A stretch of DNA of 37,441 nucleotides, from positions 1 through 37,441 of the forward strand of contig JABFVM010000607.1 in assembly GCA_013362785.1 (NCBI GenBank). The letters are read 5' to 3'. The stretch comes from Streptomyces sp. (lineage in GTDB: Bacteria > Actinomycetota > Actinomycetes > Streptomycetales > Streptomycetaceae). The position numbers were made by a program, and so were the translations under genes. Position 1 is the first letter of the stretch, and each line of letters starts with the position of its first letter. Under the pieces are notes generated by a model. It was not told the DNA's origin. It saw nothing but the letters and a program-made list of their open reading frames with translations, and did not search any database. This document shows, piece by piece, positions 15,750 through 23,408 of this stretch.

Positions 15750-15778
15750 AGGGCCGTACTCCGGAGGAGTACGGCCCT
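15750..15778. terminator. Terminator hairpin downstream of the dut/DUF3710 operon
   Basis: A perfect 13-bp stem (agggccgtactcc and its complement) closes a 3-base loop at 15763-15765. On the minus strand it is followed by a short TTT. It lies 50 bases beyond the DUF3710 stop and isolates that operon from the lyase gene. Confidence 0.75.
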
Positions 15779-15826
15779 GGTGCTGTCTCTTCGACCTCTA
15801 CGACAGCTCTGTTGTCTCTACGATGC

Positions 15827-16585
15827 TCAGCGAACCTCTGTGATTTCCGGTCCGCGCTGGAGCTGGCCCATGCCGCCGGAGAAGCGCGAACCCGCCTCCT
15901 CCTGCTGGACGCCCTCGGGAACCATCTGGGCGTCGTTCGGCAACTGCAGGACGATCGGGTCACGGGGCGCCATCGGGCCCTCACCGCGGACCACGACCGT
16001 GTCCCGGAAGATCTGCTCCAGCAGCCCGGCCGCCTGCGGCTGCACCGCGCCCTGACCCGAGATCACCCCGCGCAGGAACCAGCGGGGACCGTCCACACCG
16101 ACGAACCGCACGACCTGGAAACCGCCCGTGCCGTCCGGAAGCTGCACCGGCACCTGGGCCCGCAGCTCCCAGCCGAGGGGCCCCTCGACCTCGTCGATGA
16201 TGCCACCCTGCTGGGTGATGCCGGAGCCGATCTCCTCGCGTACCTCGCCCCAGATGCCCTCGCGCTTGGGTGCGGCGAAGGCCTGCAGCTGGATGGCGCT
16301 GTCGCGCAGCACGACGGTCGCCGCGACGATCGCGTCGCCCGCGACCTCCACGCGCAGCTCCATGCCGTCGACGCCGGGCACGAGCATGCCGCCCAGGTCC
16401 ACCCGGCCCTCGCCGGGCTCACGGACCTCGGCGCTGTCCCACGGCCCGTCGGGGCGCGGTTCCGGTTCGAGCCGTACCCGCTCGCGCGTGCCGTCGTCGT
16501 CCGCCTCAGTGTCGATGTCGACGACCTGCTCGGGCTCGCCGGCCGCGTCCTCGGCGGCACCCTTCTTCTTGCGACGTCCGAACAC
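15827..16585 (-). CDS. DUF3710 family protein
   Basis: This 252-residue protein starts with a basic FGRRKKKG cluster and a long acidic stretch (residues about 10-60), then a folded domain: GRVDLGGMLVPGVDGMELRV, LQAFAAPKREGIWGEVREEI, GPLGWELRAQVPV and RFVGVDGPRWFLRGVISGQG. This fits DUF3710, an actinobacterial family of unknown function next to dut. The GTG at 16585 is one base after the dut stop and has GGAAGGA upstream inside dut, so translation is coupled. The C-terminal Gln/Gly-rich tail is short. The dut link is conserved in mycobacteria, which suggests a role in nucleotide metabolism or DNA upkeep, but no activity can be read from the sequence. Confidence 0.87.
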   Translation of the reverse strand: MFGRRKKKGAAEDAAGEPEQVVDIDTEADDDGTRERVRLEPEPRPDGPWDSAEVREPGEGRVDLGGMLVPGVDGMELRVEVAGDAIVAATVVLRDSAIQLQAFAAPKREGIWGEVREEIGSGITQQGGIIDEVEGPLGWELRAQVPVQLPDGTGGFQVVRFVGVDGPRWFLRGVISGQGAVQPQAAGLLEQIFRDTVVVRGEGPMAPRDPIVLQLPNDAQMVPEGVQQEEAGSRFSGGMGQLQRGPEITEVR

Positions 16586-16586
16586 G

Positions 16587-17138
16587 TCACTGTCCTTCCC
16601 GGTCGGATACGACCGAAGCGTATCGATTCCCACCCGTTGCGCCGCCGTCGGCGGCCTGACCGCTTGTGCTGCTTGTGCCGCCCACCCCGGCATGGCCCCC
16701 GGTGGACCCGAAGCCCCCTTCGGCCCGTGCCGAGTCGGGAAGCTCCGCGACCTCCTGGAAGCGAACCCTCTCGACCTGCTGGACGACCAGTTGGGCAATC
16801 CGGTCGAAGCGCTCGAACCGCACGGTCTCATGCGGGTCGAGATTCACCACGATCACCTTGATCTCCCCACGGTACCCGGCATCAACCGTCCCCGGGGCAT
16901 TCACGAGGGCGACACCGAGGCGGGCGGCCAGACCGGACCGGGGGTGCACGAAGGCCGCGTACCCCTCCGGAAGGGCGACAGACACCCCGGTGGGCAGTAC
17001 GGCCCGCTCCCCCGGCTTCAGTTCACTGCTCTGAGTGGTGCGCAGATCGGCTCCCGCGTCGCCGGGGTGCGCGTACGTCGGAAGCGGTACGTCCGGGTCG
17101 ACGCGACGGATCAGCACGTTCAGGGGGTCACGGCTCAC
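16587..17138 (-). CDS. dut: dUTP diphosphatase (dUTPase)
   Basis: This 183-residue protein hydrolyses dUTP to dUMP and pyrophosphate, keeping uracil out of DNA and feeding thymidylate synthesis. All five trimeric dUTPase motifs are present: HPGDAGADL, PRSGLAAR, GTVDAGYRGEIKV, RIAQLV and RAEGGFGSTGG (residues 139-147, the P-loop-like motif that covers the active site). A Gly/Ser/Thr-rich tail of about 36 residues follows, which ordinary enzymes of about 150 residues lack. The GTG at 17138 overlaps the stop of the thioesterase gene (GTGA), and the stop is one base before the DUF3710 GTG, so the three genes form a tight operon. Confidence 0.96.
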   Translation of the reverse strand: MSRDPLNVLIRRVDPDVPLPTYAHPGDAGADLRTTQSSELKPGERAVLPTGVSVALPEGYAAFVHPRSGLAARLGVALVNAPGTVDAGYRGEIKVIVVNLDPHETVRFERFDRIAQLVVQQVERVRFQEVAELPDSARAEGGFGSTGGHAGVGGTSSTSGQAADGGATGGNRYASVVSDREGQ

Positions 17139-17719
17139 GGGTTCACCTCGAAGGCGCGGGCACGCCGGACCTGGTCCGGGTCGTCCATGGCGGCCCTGAT
17201 CTCCTCGGGGCGGCCGTTGTCGATGAAGTGGTCGACCTTCACCTCGATGAAGAGGGCGTCGGCGCGGACCGCCACGGGCCCCTCGGGGCCGCCGATCCGC
17301 CCGGTGGCGGACGAGTAGATCTTGCGGCCCGCCACCGCCGTCACCTCGGCCTCCAGATACAGCACGGTGCCCACCGGGACCGGCCGTACGAAGTCGGTCT
17401 CCAGCCGCCCGGTCACGGCGATCGTGCGCAGCAGCCAGTTGAGGGAGCCGAGGGTCTCGTCGAGGGCGCTCGCGAGCACACCGCCGTGCGCGAGCCCGGG
17501 GGCGCCCTGATGGGCGGGCTGCACGGTGAACTCGGCGGTGATGCTGACACCGTCCCCGGCCCGCGCCTCCAGGTGCAGCCCGTGGGGCTGCTCGCCGCCA
17601 CAGCCGAAACACTCGCCGTAGTGCGCACCGAGGAGCTCACCGGGCACGGGAGCATCCGGGTGCCGCACGGGTTTCACGGCGTCGGCCGGGGGCTGAAGAG
17701 CTGCGGAAGTACCTCTCAC
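17135..17719 (-). CDS. PaaI-type hotdog-fold thioesterase
   Basis: This 194-residue protein has the hotdog fold of PaaI/4HBT thioesterases: CFGCGGEQPHGLHLEARAG at the start, then HQGAPGLAHGGVLASALDET, the signature HGG helix, and TGRLETDFVRPVPVGTVLYL. Members hydrolyse acyl-CoA thioesters; the substrate is not evident. GTG at 17719 is chosen because TAAGGT lies eight bases upstream and there is no ribosome-binding site, consistent with a leaderless mRNA. A second in-frame GTG fifteen codons later has no ribosome-binding site. It heads the operon with dut and DUF3710 and is divergent from DUF3093, only 58 bases away. Confidence 0.87.
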   Translation of the reverse strand: MRGTSAALQPPADAVKPVRHPDAPVPGELLGAHYGECFGCGGEQPHGLHLEARAGDGVSITAEFTVQPAHQGAPGLAHGGVLASALDETLGSLNWLLRTIAVTGRLETDFVRPVPVGTVLYLEAEVTAVAGRKIYSSATGRIGGPEGPVAVRADALFIEVKVDHFIDNGRPEEIRAAMDDPDQVRRARAFEVNP

Positions 17720-17727
17720 AGCCGCAG

Positions 17728-17733
17728 ACCTTA
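17728..17733 (-). promoter_or_regulatory. Candidate -10 box of a leaderless promoter for the thioesterase-dut-DUF3710 operon
   Basis: On the minus strand TAAGGT lies eight bases before the GTG at 17719. The whole divergent gap is 58 bases, so the promoters of both operons must fit within it or reach into the neighbouring gene. Confidence 0.45.
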
Positions 17734-17777
17734 CCCGCGCGTCGGCTCGATCCGGACACCGTGCCAAGCTTGGCTCC

Positions 17778-18239
17778 ATGCAGCTCTCCGCCGCCCCGTA
17801 CGAAGAACGTCTGACCGCCCCCCGTTCCTGGTGGCTGATCTCGTTCCTGGTCGGGCTCTCGCTGGCCCTGATCGTCCTGCCGTTCGGCACGCTGCCGATG
17901 CTCGTCGGTCTGGTCGGCGGCACCGCGGCGGCGGCCGTCGTGGCCAGTTCGTACGGCTCGATCCGCATCCGTGTGGTGGGTGACCAGCTGATCGCGGGCG
18001 AGGCGAAGATCCCGGTGCGGGCGCTCGGCGAGGCCCATGTGATGGACCAGGAGGAGGCCCGCGCCTGGCGCACCCACAAGGCCGACACCCGGGCCTTCCT
18101 GCTGCTGCGCGCCTACATCCCCACGGCCCTGCGGGTTGAGGTCACGGACCCCGCGGACCCGACGCCGTACCTGTATCTGTCGACCCGCGAGCCGGAGCGG
18201 CTGGCGGAAGCGATCAGGACGGCCAAGGCCTCGGTCTAG
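17778..18239 (+). CDS. DUF3093 family membrane protein
   Basis: This 153-residue protein has two adjacent membrane helices (WWLISFLVGLSLALIVLPF and LVGLVGGTAAAAVVASSYG, residues about 17-65), then a cytosolic beta-rich domain with IRIRVVGDQLIAGEAKIPV and LLLRAYIPTALRVEV and a C-terminal STREPERLAEAI. It resembles a PH-like membrane-anchored domain and fits DUF3093, conserved next to dut in actinobacteria. No clear ribosome-binding site precedes the ATG, so its mRNA may also be leaderless, although I do not see a good -10 box. It is transcribed divergently from the dut operon. Confidence 0.86.
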   Translation: MQLSAAPYEERLTAPRSWWLISFLVGLSLALIVLPFGTLPMLVGLVGGTAAAAVVASSYGSIRIRVVGDQLIAGEAKIPVRALGEAHVMDQEEARAWRTHKADTRAFLLLRAYIPTALRVEVTDPADPTPYLYLSTREPERLAEAIRTAKASV

Positions 18240-18317
18240 CAGAACCGTTCGGGCTGTCACCGGCCCGGTCAAATCTTGCCCTGCCCGCCGTAAAGACTTC
18301 CCAGCGTCACGAGAAAC

Positions 18318-18334
18318 GCCGCCGTGTGGGCGGC
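18318..18334. terminator. Short hairpin after the 310-residue gene
   Basis: A 6-bp GC stem (gccgcc/ggcggc) with a 5-base loop lies directly beyond the stop codon of the minus-strand 310-residue gene, in the gap between it and the convergent DUF3093 gene. It is weak as a terminator. Confidence 0.25.
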
Positions 18335-18336
18335 CG

Positions 18337-19269
18337 TCACGCCCCTCGGCCGCGTCCGAGCAGCCCGCGTCTGCGCGGCGGCACGAGTTCGTCCATCTCC
18401 AGCGGCTGCGCCGGGCGCTCCAGCGGGGGCAGTTGCGGCAGCTCGTCCCACGGCACCTGCATCCTGCGCAGATCCGCGCGGATCCGTGCCGCGAGGTTCT
18501 TGGTGTCGCGGCGGTTCATGGCCGCGCCCACGGCGGCACCCACCAGGAAGGGCATGAGGTTCGGCAGGTTCCGGACCGTGCGCTTCATGATCTGCTGACG
18601 CAGTTCCCGTCTCATCTGCCCGCCGAGCGCGGCGTTGATCGTCGCCGGCTTCGCGGGGTCGATGCCGCGTTCCTCGGACCACGAGGACAGATACGCGGTG
18701 CTGCGGGCCTTGAGATTGCCGGGCGGGCGTACGCCGTACACCTCGTGCAGCTCGGCGATCAGCTTCAGCTCGATCGCCGCCACACCGGTGATCTCGGCGG
18801 CCAGCTCGGTCGGCATCGCGGGCGGCACCGGCAGCATCGCCGCCGCGCCCACTCCCGCGCCGACCGTGGAGCTCGCGTTCGCCGCGCCGGCCACGAGCTT
18901 GTCAGCGATTTGCTCGGGTCCGAGACCCGGGAACTGCCGACGAAGCGTCGCGAGGTCCCGTACGGGGATCCGCGGGGCGATCTCGATGATCCGGTCGGCC
19001 AGGTACCCGAGACCCGCCCTGGCGCGGCTGCCGCCCTTACGGACGCCTTCCCGGGCCTTCTCCCGGATCGCCGCGGCCCTGCGCCTGGTGACGGGCGCGG
19101 GAACGCCCACGGACGCCGGGAGGTCAGCCCCGGACACGGGTTCGAGCGAGGCCCCCGGACTGGATGAGCCCCGCTCGTCGTCACGCGCGCCGTACGGGCC
19201 GTCGGACGGCCCTTCGTCCGCTCCCGACTCTCGGGAGCGGCGCTTCCAAGGAGGGGTCGAGCCAGTCAT
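18337..19269 (-). CDS. Conserved hypothetical protein, 310 residues, possibly EcsC/DUF697-like
   Basis: The N-terminal 70 residues are polar and disordered-looking. A basic helix (RRRAAAIREKAREGVRKGGS) leads to a mostly helical core: GLGYLADRIIEIAPRIPVRD, then ANASSTVGAGVGAAAMLPVP, PAMPTELAAEITGVAAIELK and AELHEVYGV. Another hydrophobic segment, MPFLVGAAVGAAMNRRDTKN, occurs near residue 240. The hydrophobic Gly/Ala segments with an AELHEVYG motif recall membrane-associated EcsC or DUF697 proteins, but I do not recognise the family for certain. ATG at 19269 lies thirteen bases after the DUF4193 stop with GAGG upstream, so the two are one operon. Confidence 0.75.
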   Translation of the reverse strand: MTGSTPPWKRRSRESGADEGPSDGPYGARDDERGSSSPGASLEPVSGADLPASVGVPAPVTRRRAAAIREKAREGVRKGGSRARAGLGYLADRIIEIAPRIPVRDLATLRRQFPGLGPEQIADKLVAGAANASSTVGAGVGAAAMLPVPPAMPTELAAEITGVAAIELKLIAELHEVYGVRPPGNLKARSTAYLSSWSEERGIDPAKPATINAALGGQMRRELRQQIMKRTVRNLPNLMPFLVGAAVGAAMNRRDTKNLAARIRADLRRMQVPWDELPQLPPLERPAQPLEMDELVPPRRRGLLGRGRGA

Positions 19270-19282
19270 GCCCGACCCGACC

Positions 19283-19579
19283 TCAGTCGCAGTCGCGGCA
19301 GATCGGCTGACCGTTCTTCTCCCGGGCCAGCTGGCTGCGGTGATGCACCAGGAAGCAGCTCATGCATGTGAACTCGTCCTGCTGCTTCGGCAGCACCCGG
19401 ACGGCCAGCTCTTCATTCGAGAGGTCCGCGCCGGGCAGCTCCAGGCCTTCGGCGGCCTCGAACTCGTCGACGTCAACCGCCGACGTCGACTTGTCGTTCC
19501 GCCTGGCCTTCAGCTCTTCAAGGCTGTCCGAGTCGACGTCGTCGTCGGTCTTGCGTGGGGTGTCGTAATCCGTTGCCAT
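19283..19579 (-). CDS. DUF4193 zinc-ribbon protein
   Basis: This 98-residue acidic protein begins MATDYDTPRK and ends with a treble Cys arrangement, CMSC and CRDCD separated by about 24 residues including HHRSQLAR. The spacing suggests a zinc ribbon. It fits DUF4193, a small, highly conserved actinobacterial family of unknown function. The ATG at 19579 has a strong ribosome-binding site (GGGGAGA), which rules out the longer in-frame start at 19621. It is the first gene of a two-gene operon with the 310-residue protein. Its own promoter must lie in the 400-base gap before cutS. Confidence 0.88.
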   Translation of the reverse strand: MATDYDTPRKTDDDVDSDSLEELKARRNDKSTSAVDVDEFEAAEGLELPGADLSNEELAVRVLPKQQDEFTCMSCFLVHHRSQLAREKNGQPICRDCD

Positions 19580-19984
19580 GTCGCTCTCCCCCTCTGGGTG
19601 TCTGCGGTGTCTCCAGCGCACGTAACGCGTGAGAGGCCGGACTTGTGCCCGACCCGAGGCGGAGATTTTGCCTCACATCAAGGTCTGTTACTCAATCGAC
19701 ACCCAACCGGACTCCTCAAGAGTGATCGGGTTGGATGGCGAACGGGACCGTACACGGTCCTAATGCCGCAGTTCAAAGGCGTCTCACCGTGTACTTCCCG
19801 TGATCAAGACCCCCGAAAACCCGGATTTTCCCGGCTTTCCGACTGGGTCCATGATCACTGAGAGTAGATGGCCTGAAATCCGCCCTTGTGATCGATCACA
19901 CACGGGGCTGCTCGTGGTCTGTGCAGAAAATTCCGCGCAAAGCGAACATCCCCGCGTTGCGGCCATGTGTCGGCGCACATGATC
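19580..19984. other. Intergenic region between DUF4193 and cutS, with a perfect palindrome
   Basis: This 405-base stretch has no convincing gene and is AT-richer than its surroundings. It holds the perfect 14-bp palindrome TGTGATCGATCACA at 19887-19900. The DUF4193 promoter should lie in its left part; a possible -10-like CAAAAT is seen at about 19668-19673 on the minus strand, without a good -35 at normal spacing. Confidence 0.5.
19887..19900. promoter_or_regulatory. Perfect 14-bp palindrome, candidate operator
   Basis: TGTGATCGATCACA reads the same on both strands. It shares half-sites with the CRP consensus (TGTGA and TCACA), but the spacer is four bases rather than six, so a standard CRP site is unlikely. 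It lies about 310 bases upstream of DUF4193 and 85 bases beyond the cutS stop. Confidence 0.4.
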
Positions 19985-21232
19985 TCAGATCGGGAGGGTG
20001 ACTCGCATGACGAGCCCTCCGCCCTCGCGTGGCTGCGCCGCGATGTGCCCGCCGTGTGCCCGGGCCACGGACCGCACGATGGACAGTCCAAGGCCGACCC
20101 CCTTGTCGCTGCCCGTGCGCTCCGTACGCAGCCGCCGGAACGGCTCGAAGAGGTTGTCGATCTCGTACGCCGGCACCACCGGACCGGTGTTCGTGACGAC
20201 CAGGACCGCCTGCCCGTGCTGGACTTCGGTGGTGACCTCGACCCAGCCGCCCTCGGGGATGTTGTAACGCACCGCGTTCTGCACCAGGTTCAGCGCGATC
20301 CGCTCCAGCAGCACACCGTTGCCCTGGACGACCGCGGGCTTCTGCTCGCCGCGGATCACGACGCCCTTGGCCGCCGCCTCCGCGTGCACCTGGTCGACGG
20401 CCTGCTCGGCCACCTCCGCCAGGTCCACCGGTTTGCGTTCGACGATCTGGTTGTCGCTGCGGGCGAGCAGCAGCAGGCCCTCGACGAGCTGCTCGCTGCG
20501 CTCGTTGGTGGCCAGCAGCGTCTTGCCGAGCTGCTGGAGCTCCACCGGAGCGCCCGGGTCGGACAGATGCACCTCAAGGAGCGTGCGGTTGATCGCGAGC
20601 GGGGTGCGCAGTTCGTGGGAGGCGTTGCCGACGAAGCGCTGCTGGGCGGTGAAGGCCCGCTGGAGCCGCTCCAGCATCTCGTCGAAGGTGTCGGCCAGCT
20701 CCTTCAGCTCGTCGTCCGGTCCGTCCAGCTCGATACGGCGGGACAGGTCCGAGCCCGCCACCGCGCGGGCGGTGCGGGTGATCCGGCCCAGCGGGGACAG
20801 AACCCGGCCGGCCATCGCGTACCCGAAGGCGAAGGCGATGATCGCGAGGCCCAGGAGGGCCAGCAGCGAACGGCTGAGGAGATCGTCCAGGGCGACCCGG
20901 CGCTGGTCATTGATGCATGAGCTGATCGCGTCGTTGAACTGGGAGAACGTGAGGTTGTCGACCTTGATCGCCGGGCAGTTGTCGCTGGTGACCTGGAGCT
21001 CCTTGGCGCCCACGATCTTGAACAGAGGCTCGTTGCCCGTGTTGATCGCCTGCGCGGCCAGCAGATAGATGATCGACAGCAGCAGGATGCCGGCGATCAG
21101 GAACATGCCGCCGTAGAGCAGCGTGAGCCTTATCCGGATGGTGGGGCGCAGCCAGGGGAAGGAGGGCTCCACCCTGCGGGGGTCCCAGGTGGGCTTGGGG
21201 GGCGCCTGCGGGGGCGCGGGAGTCGCTGCCAT
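19985..21232 (-). CDS. cutS: Sensor histidine kinase CutS
   Basis: This 415-residue kinase has a Pro-rich N-terminus, membrane helices at about residues 36-60 and 120-143, a short extracytoplasmic domain between them with two Cys (Cys86 and Cys106), a HAMP domain (RVLSPLGRITRTARAVAGSD), the H-box NASHELRTPLA with His206, and an ATPase domain with NAVRYN and GVGLGLSIVRS. In Streptomyces CutS with CutR was first described as repressing actinorhodin production and later linked to secretion or envelope stress. The paired Cys could act as a redox switch, which fits that idea. The ATG follows the cutR stop by five bases. Confidence 0.93.
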   Translation of the reverse strand: MAATPAPPQAPPKPTWDPRRVEPSFPWLRPTIRIRLTLLYGGMFLIAGILLLSIIYLLAAQAINTGNEPLFKIVGAKELQVTSDNCPAIKVDNLTFSQFNDAISSCINDQRRVALDDLLSRSLLALLGLAIIAFAFGYAMAGRVLSPLGRITRTARAVAGSDLSRRIELDGPDDELKELADTFDEMLERLQRAFTAQQRFVGNASHELRTPLAINRTLLEVHLSDPGAPVELQQLGKTLLATNERSEQLVEGLLLLARSDNQIVERKPVDLAEVAEQAVDQVHAEAAAKGVVIRGEQKPAVVQGNGVLLERIALNLVQNAVRYNIPEGGWVEVTTEVQHGQAVLVVTNTGPVVPAYEIDNLFEPFRRLRTERTGSDKGVGLGLSIVRSVARAHGGHIAAQPREGGGLVMRVTLPI

Positions 21233-21237
21233 CGTGA

Positions 21238-21891
21238 TCAGATCCGGTAGCCGGAGCCGGGCACGGTGACGATCACCGGCGGTTCGCCCAGCTTGCGGCG
21301 CAGCGTCATGACGGTGACCCGTACGACGTTGGTGAACGGGTCGGTGTTCTCGTCCCAGGCCTTCTCCAGCAGTTGCTCCGCCGAGACGACCGCGCCCTCG
21401 CTGCGCATCAGCACCTCCAGGACGGCGAACTCCTTGGGCGCGAGCTGCACCTCCTTGCCGTCCCGGAAGACCTCGCGGCGGTTCGGGTCCAGCTTGATGC
21501 CGGCGCGCTCCAGGACGGGCGGCAGCGGCACGCTCGTACGGCGGCCGAGGGCACGCACGCGTGCGGTCAGCTCACTGAACGCGAAGGGCTTGGGGAGGTA
21601 GTCGTCGGCTCCGATCTCCAGTCCCTCGACCCGGTCACTGACGTCGCCGGATGCCGTGAGCATCAGCACGCGGGTGGGCATACCGAGTTCGACGATCTTG
21701 CGGCAGACGTCGTCGCCGTGCACGAGCGGGAGGTCGCGGTCGAGGACGACCACGTCGTAGTCGTTGACGCCGATGCGCTCCAGGGCGGCCGCACCGTCGT
21801 ACACGACGTCGACGGCCATGGCCTCCCGGCGCAGTCCGGTGGCCACCGCATCGGCGAGCAGTTGCTCGTCCTCGACGACGAGTACGCGCAC
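21238..21891 (-). CDS. cutR: Response regulator CutR
   Basis: This 217-residue OmpR-family regulator has the acidic pocket VVEDE, phospho-acceptor Asp51 in VVVLDRDLPLVHGD, and DDYLPKPFAFSE with the conserved Lys. The winged helix contains LAPKEFAVLEVLMRSEGAVV and VTVMTLRRKLGEP, ending in PGSGYRI. The GTG at 21891 is chosen because GGAAGGA precedes it at good spacing and upstream codons are not protein-like. cutR is the first gene of the cutRS operon. A tandem TAAG repeat about 104 bases upstream has the spacing of an OmpR-family site and may serve autoregulation. Confidence 0.93.
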   Translation of the reverse strand: MRVLVVEDEQLLADAVATGLRREAMAVDVVYDGAAALERIGVNDYDVVVLDRDLPLVHGDDVCRKIVELGMPTRVLMLTASGDVSDRVEGLEIGADDYLPKPFAFSELTARVRALGRRTSVPLPPVLERAGIKLDPNRREVFRDGKEVQLAPKEFAVLEVLMRSEGAVVSAEQLLEKAWDENTDPFTNVVRVTVMTLRRKLGEPPVIVTVPGSGYRI

Positions 21892-22312
21892 GTCGCTTGT
21901 CCTTCCTGTGTCCACCCGCGTAGCGCACTTCCGGCGCGCGGGCAGGGTCTTGTTGCTGGGGTTGTCTTGGCCTCCATCCTGCCCTTTTCCGCCATAAGTC
22001 GGCGGTAAGACGGGTGAGCGGACCATGCAGGACGGGTGTGAGGCCGGGGAATGCGAGATTTTCTCTTCCGGTTGAGGTTTCCGTGGAAGAGAGCGGGGGG
22101 AGGACGGCTTGTACACCCCGCGATCACGCTCTGCTTGTGCCGCACCACCATGCGGTACGAGGCGATCCGCTTTCCGCAGAGCGGGTGTGGGTGTCCGGCA
22201 CCGTCGCCGCCCAGCACGGGCAGCGCTGGGCATCTACTGGAGACGTGATCGCCCCTTCCGAACGGCACACCCCCGTGCCACCGACCCACGACCCAGGACG
22301 AGGGGGCGCAGC
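21892..22312. other. Divergent control region of cutRS and the 57-residue protein gene
   Basis: This 421-base region holds no convincing gene. It contains the TAAG tandem repeat (21995-22011) and an 8-bp inverted repeat (TCTCTTCC at 22062-22069 with its complement at 22085-22092). Promoters for both directions must lie here. Confidence 0.45.
21995..22011. promoter_or_regulatory. Tandem TAAG repeat upstream of cutR, OmpR-type spacing
   Basis: TAAGTC at 21995-22000 and TAAGAC at 22006-22011 are direct repeats 11 bp apart, the spacing at which OmpR-family dimers bind. They lie 104-120 bases before the cutR start codon. Confidence 0.4.
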
Positions 22313-22486
22313 ATGGACGCATTCACCGCAGGACTTCTGCAGCGCATAAAGGCGACCGAGTCCGACCTGACGCGGGCTCGTGACGAGGGCGACGACTTCC
22401 TCGTCGACGTGGAGCAGGGCGAACTCGACGACCTGCGCCGCCTTGCCGCCGAGCATGGTGTGGAAGTCGGCGCGACCAGCGTCTGA
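22313..22486 (+). CDS. Small helical protein, 57 residues, unknown function
   Basis: The ATG at 22313 has AGGGGG upstream at acceptable spacing. The protein is charged and probably two amphipathic helices: MDAFTAGLLQRIKATESDLT and DFLVDVEQGELDDLRRLAAE. It has no membrane segment or Cys. I believe it is conserved among Streptomyces next to cutRS, but I do not recognise a named family. It is followed by a strong terminator, so it is transcribed alone, divergent from cutRS. Confidence 0.75.
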   Translation: MDAFTAGLLQRIKATESDLTRARDEGDDFLVDVEQGELDDLRRLAAEHGVEVGATSV

Positions 22487-22501
22487 CCGGCTCACAGACC
22501 G

Positions 22502-22542
22502 AGAACGGGCCCCCGGCGAATCCAGCGCCGGGGGCCCGTTCT
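22502..22542. terminator. Strong bidirectional terminator hairpin
   Basis: A perfect 17-bp GC-rich stem (agaacgggcccccggcg and its complement) closes a 7-base loop at 22519-22525. It lies between the convergent 57-residue gene and the hemH/monophosphatase operon. Confidence 0.82.
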
Positions 22543-22584
22543 GCGTCGGGGCGGGCCGGTCGCCCGCACACCGTCCGTCGGAGG

Positions 22585-23400
22585 TCAGTCGTGCCAGGCT
22601 CCGAAGTCCTCCAGGAGCTGCTGGAGGGGCTCGAACACCCCCGGCGTGGCAGCGACCGCCAGATCCCGTGAGGGGCGCTCTCCCGGCCGTCCTCCGGTCA
22701 GCGCGCCCGCCTCCCGGGCGATCAGGTCGCCCGCGGCCACGTCCCAGGCGTTCAGCCCGCGCTCGTAGTACCCGTCCAGGCGCCCCGCCGCCAGGTCGCA
22801 CAGGTCGATCGCCGCCGAGCCGCCGCGTCGGATGTCACGGAGGAGCGGGATCAGCCGCTGGGCCACGGCGGCCTGATGAGTGCGGACCTCGGTGACGTAG
22901 TTGAAGCCCGTGGAGACCAGGGACTGCTCCAGCGGCGCCGTGGGCCGGCAGCTGAGCCTGCGTTCGCCGTCCCAGGCTCCCGTCGCCCACGCGCCCCCGC
23001 CACGGACCGCGTGGTACGTCTCCCCGCGCATGGGGGCCGCCACGACCCCCACCACCGTCTCCCCGTCCTGCTCGGCGGCGATGGAGACGGACCAGGTCGG
23101 CAGTCCGTAGAGGTAGTTCACCGTGCCGTCGAGCGGGTCGATCACCCAGCGGACGCCGCTCGTGCCCTCGGTGGAGGCGCCCTCCTCGCCGAGGAAGCCG
23201 TCGTCGGGGCGGTGCTCGGCGATCAGGTTCGTGATCAGCTTCTCCGCCGCGATGTCCATCTCGGTGACCACGTCGATCGGGCTCGACTTGGTCGCCGCGA
23301 CGGCCAGGTCGGCCGGGCGGCCGTCACGGAGGAGCTCGCCCGCGCGACGGGCCGCCTCCTGGGCCAGGGCGAGCAGTTCCGTGTGCAGGGCGTCGGTCAC
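22585..23400 (-). CDS. Inositol-monophosphatase family protein (SuhB-like)
   Basis: This 271-residue enzyme carries the metal- and substrate-binding motifs of the lithium-sensitive phosphatase superfamily: GEEG with Glu72, WVIDPLDGTVNYLYGLP with Asp88, Asp91 and Thr93, and LNAWDVAAGDLIAREAG near the C-terminus. It should remove phosphate from inositol monophosphate or a related sugar phosphate (histidinol phosphate and others are possible). GTG at 23400 is preferred over the overlapping ATG at 23412 because GAGGAG lies four bases upstream of it. The GTG is eight bases after the hemH stop, so the genes are probably co-transcribed. Confidence 0.92.
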   Translation of the reverse strand: MTDALHTELLALAQEAARRAGELLRDGRPADLAVAATKSSPIDVVTEMDIAAEKLITNLIAEHRPDDGFLGEEGASTEGTSGVRWVIDPLDGTVNYLYGLPTWSVSIAAEQDGETVVGVVAAPMRGETYHAVRGGGAWATGAWDGERRLSCRPTAPLEQSLVSTGFNYVTEVRTHQAAVAQRLIPLLRDIRRGGSAAIDLCDLAAGRLDGYYERGLNAWDVAAGDLIAREAGALTGGRPGERPSRDLAVAATPGVFEPLQQLLEDFGAWHD

Positions 23401-23408
23401 GGGGCTCC

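Noticed and set aside
19887..19900. Standard CRP site
   Set aside because: The half-sites are separated by four bases rather than six; kept only as an unassigned palindrome.
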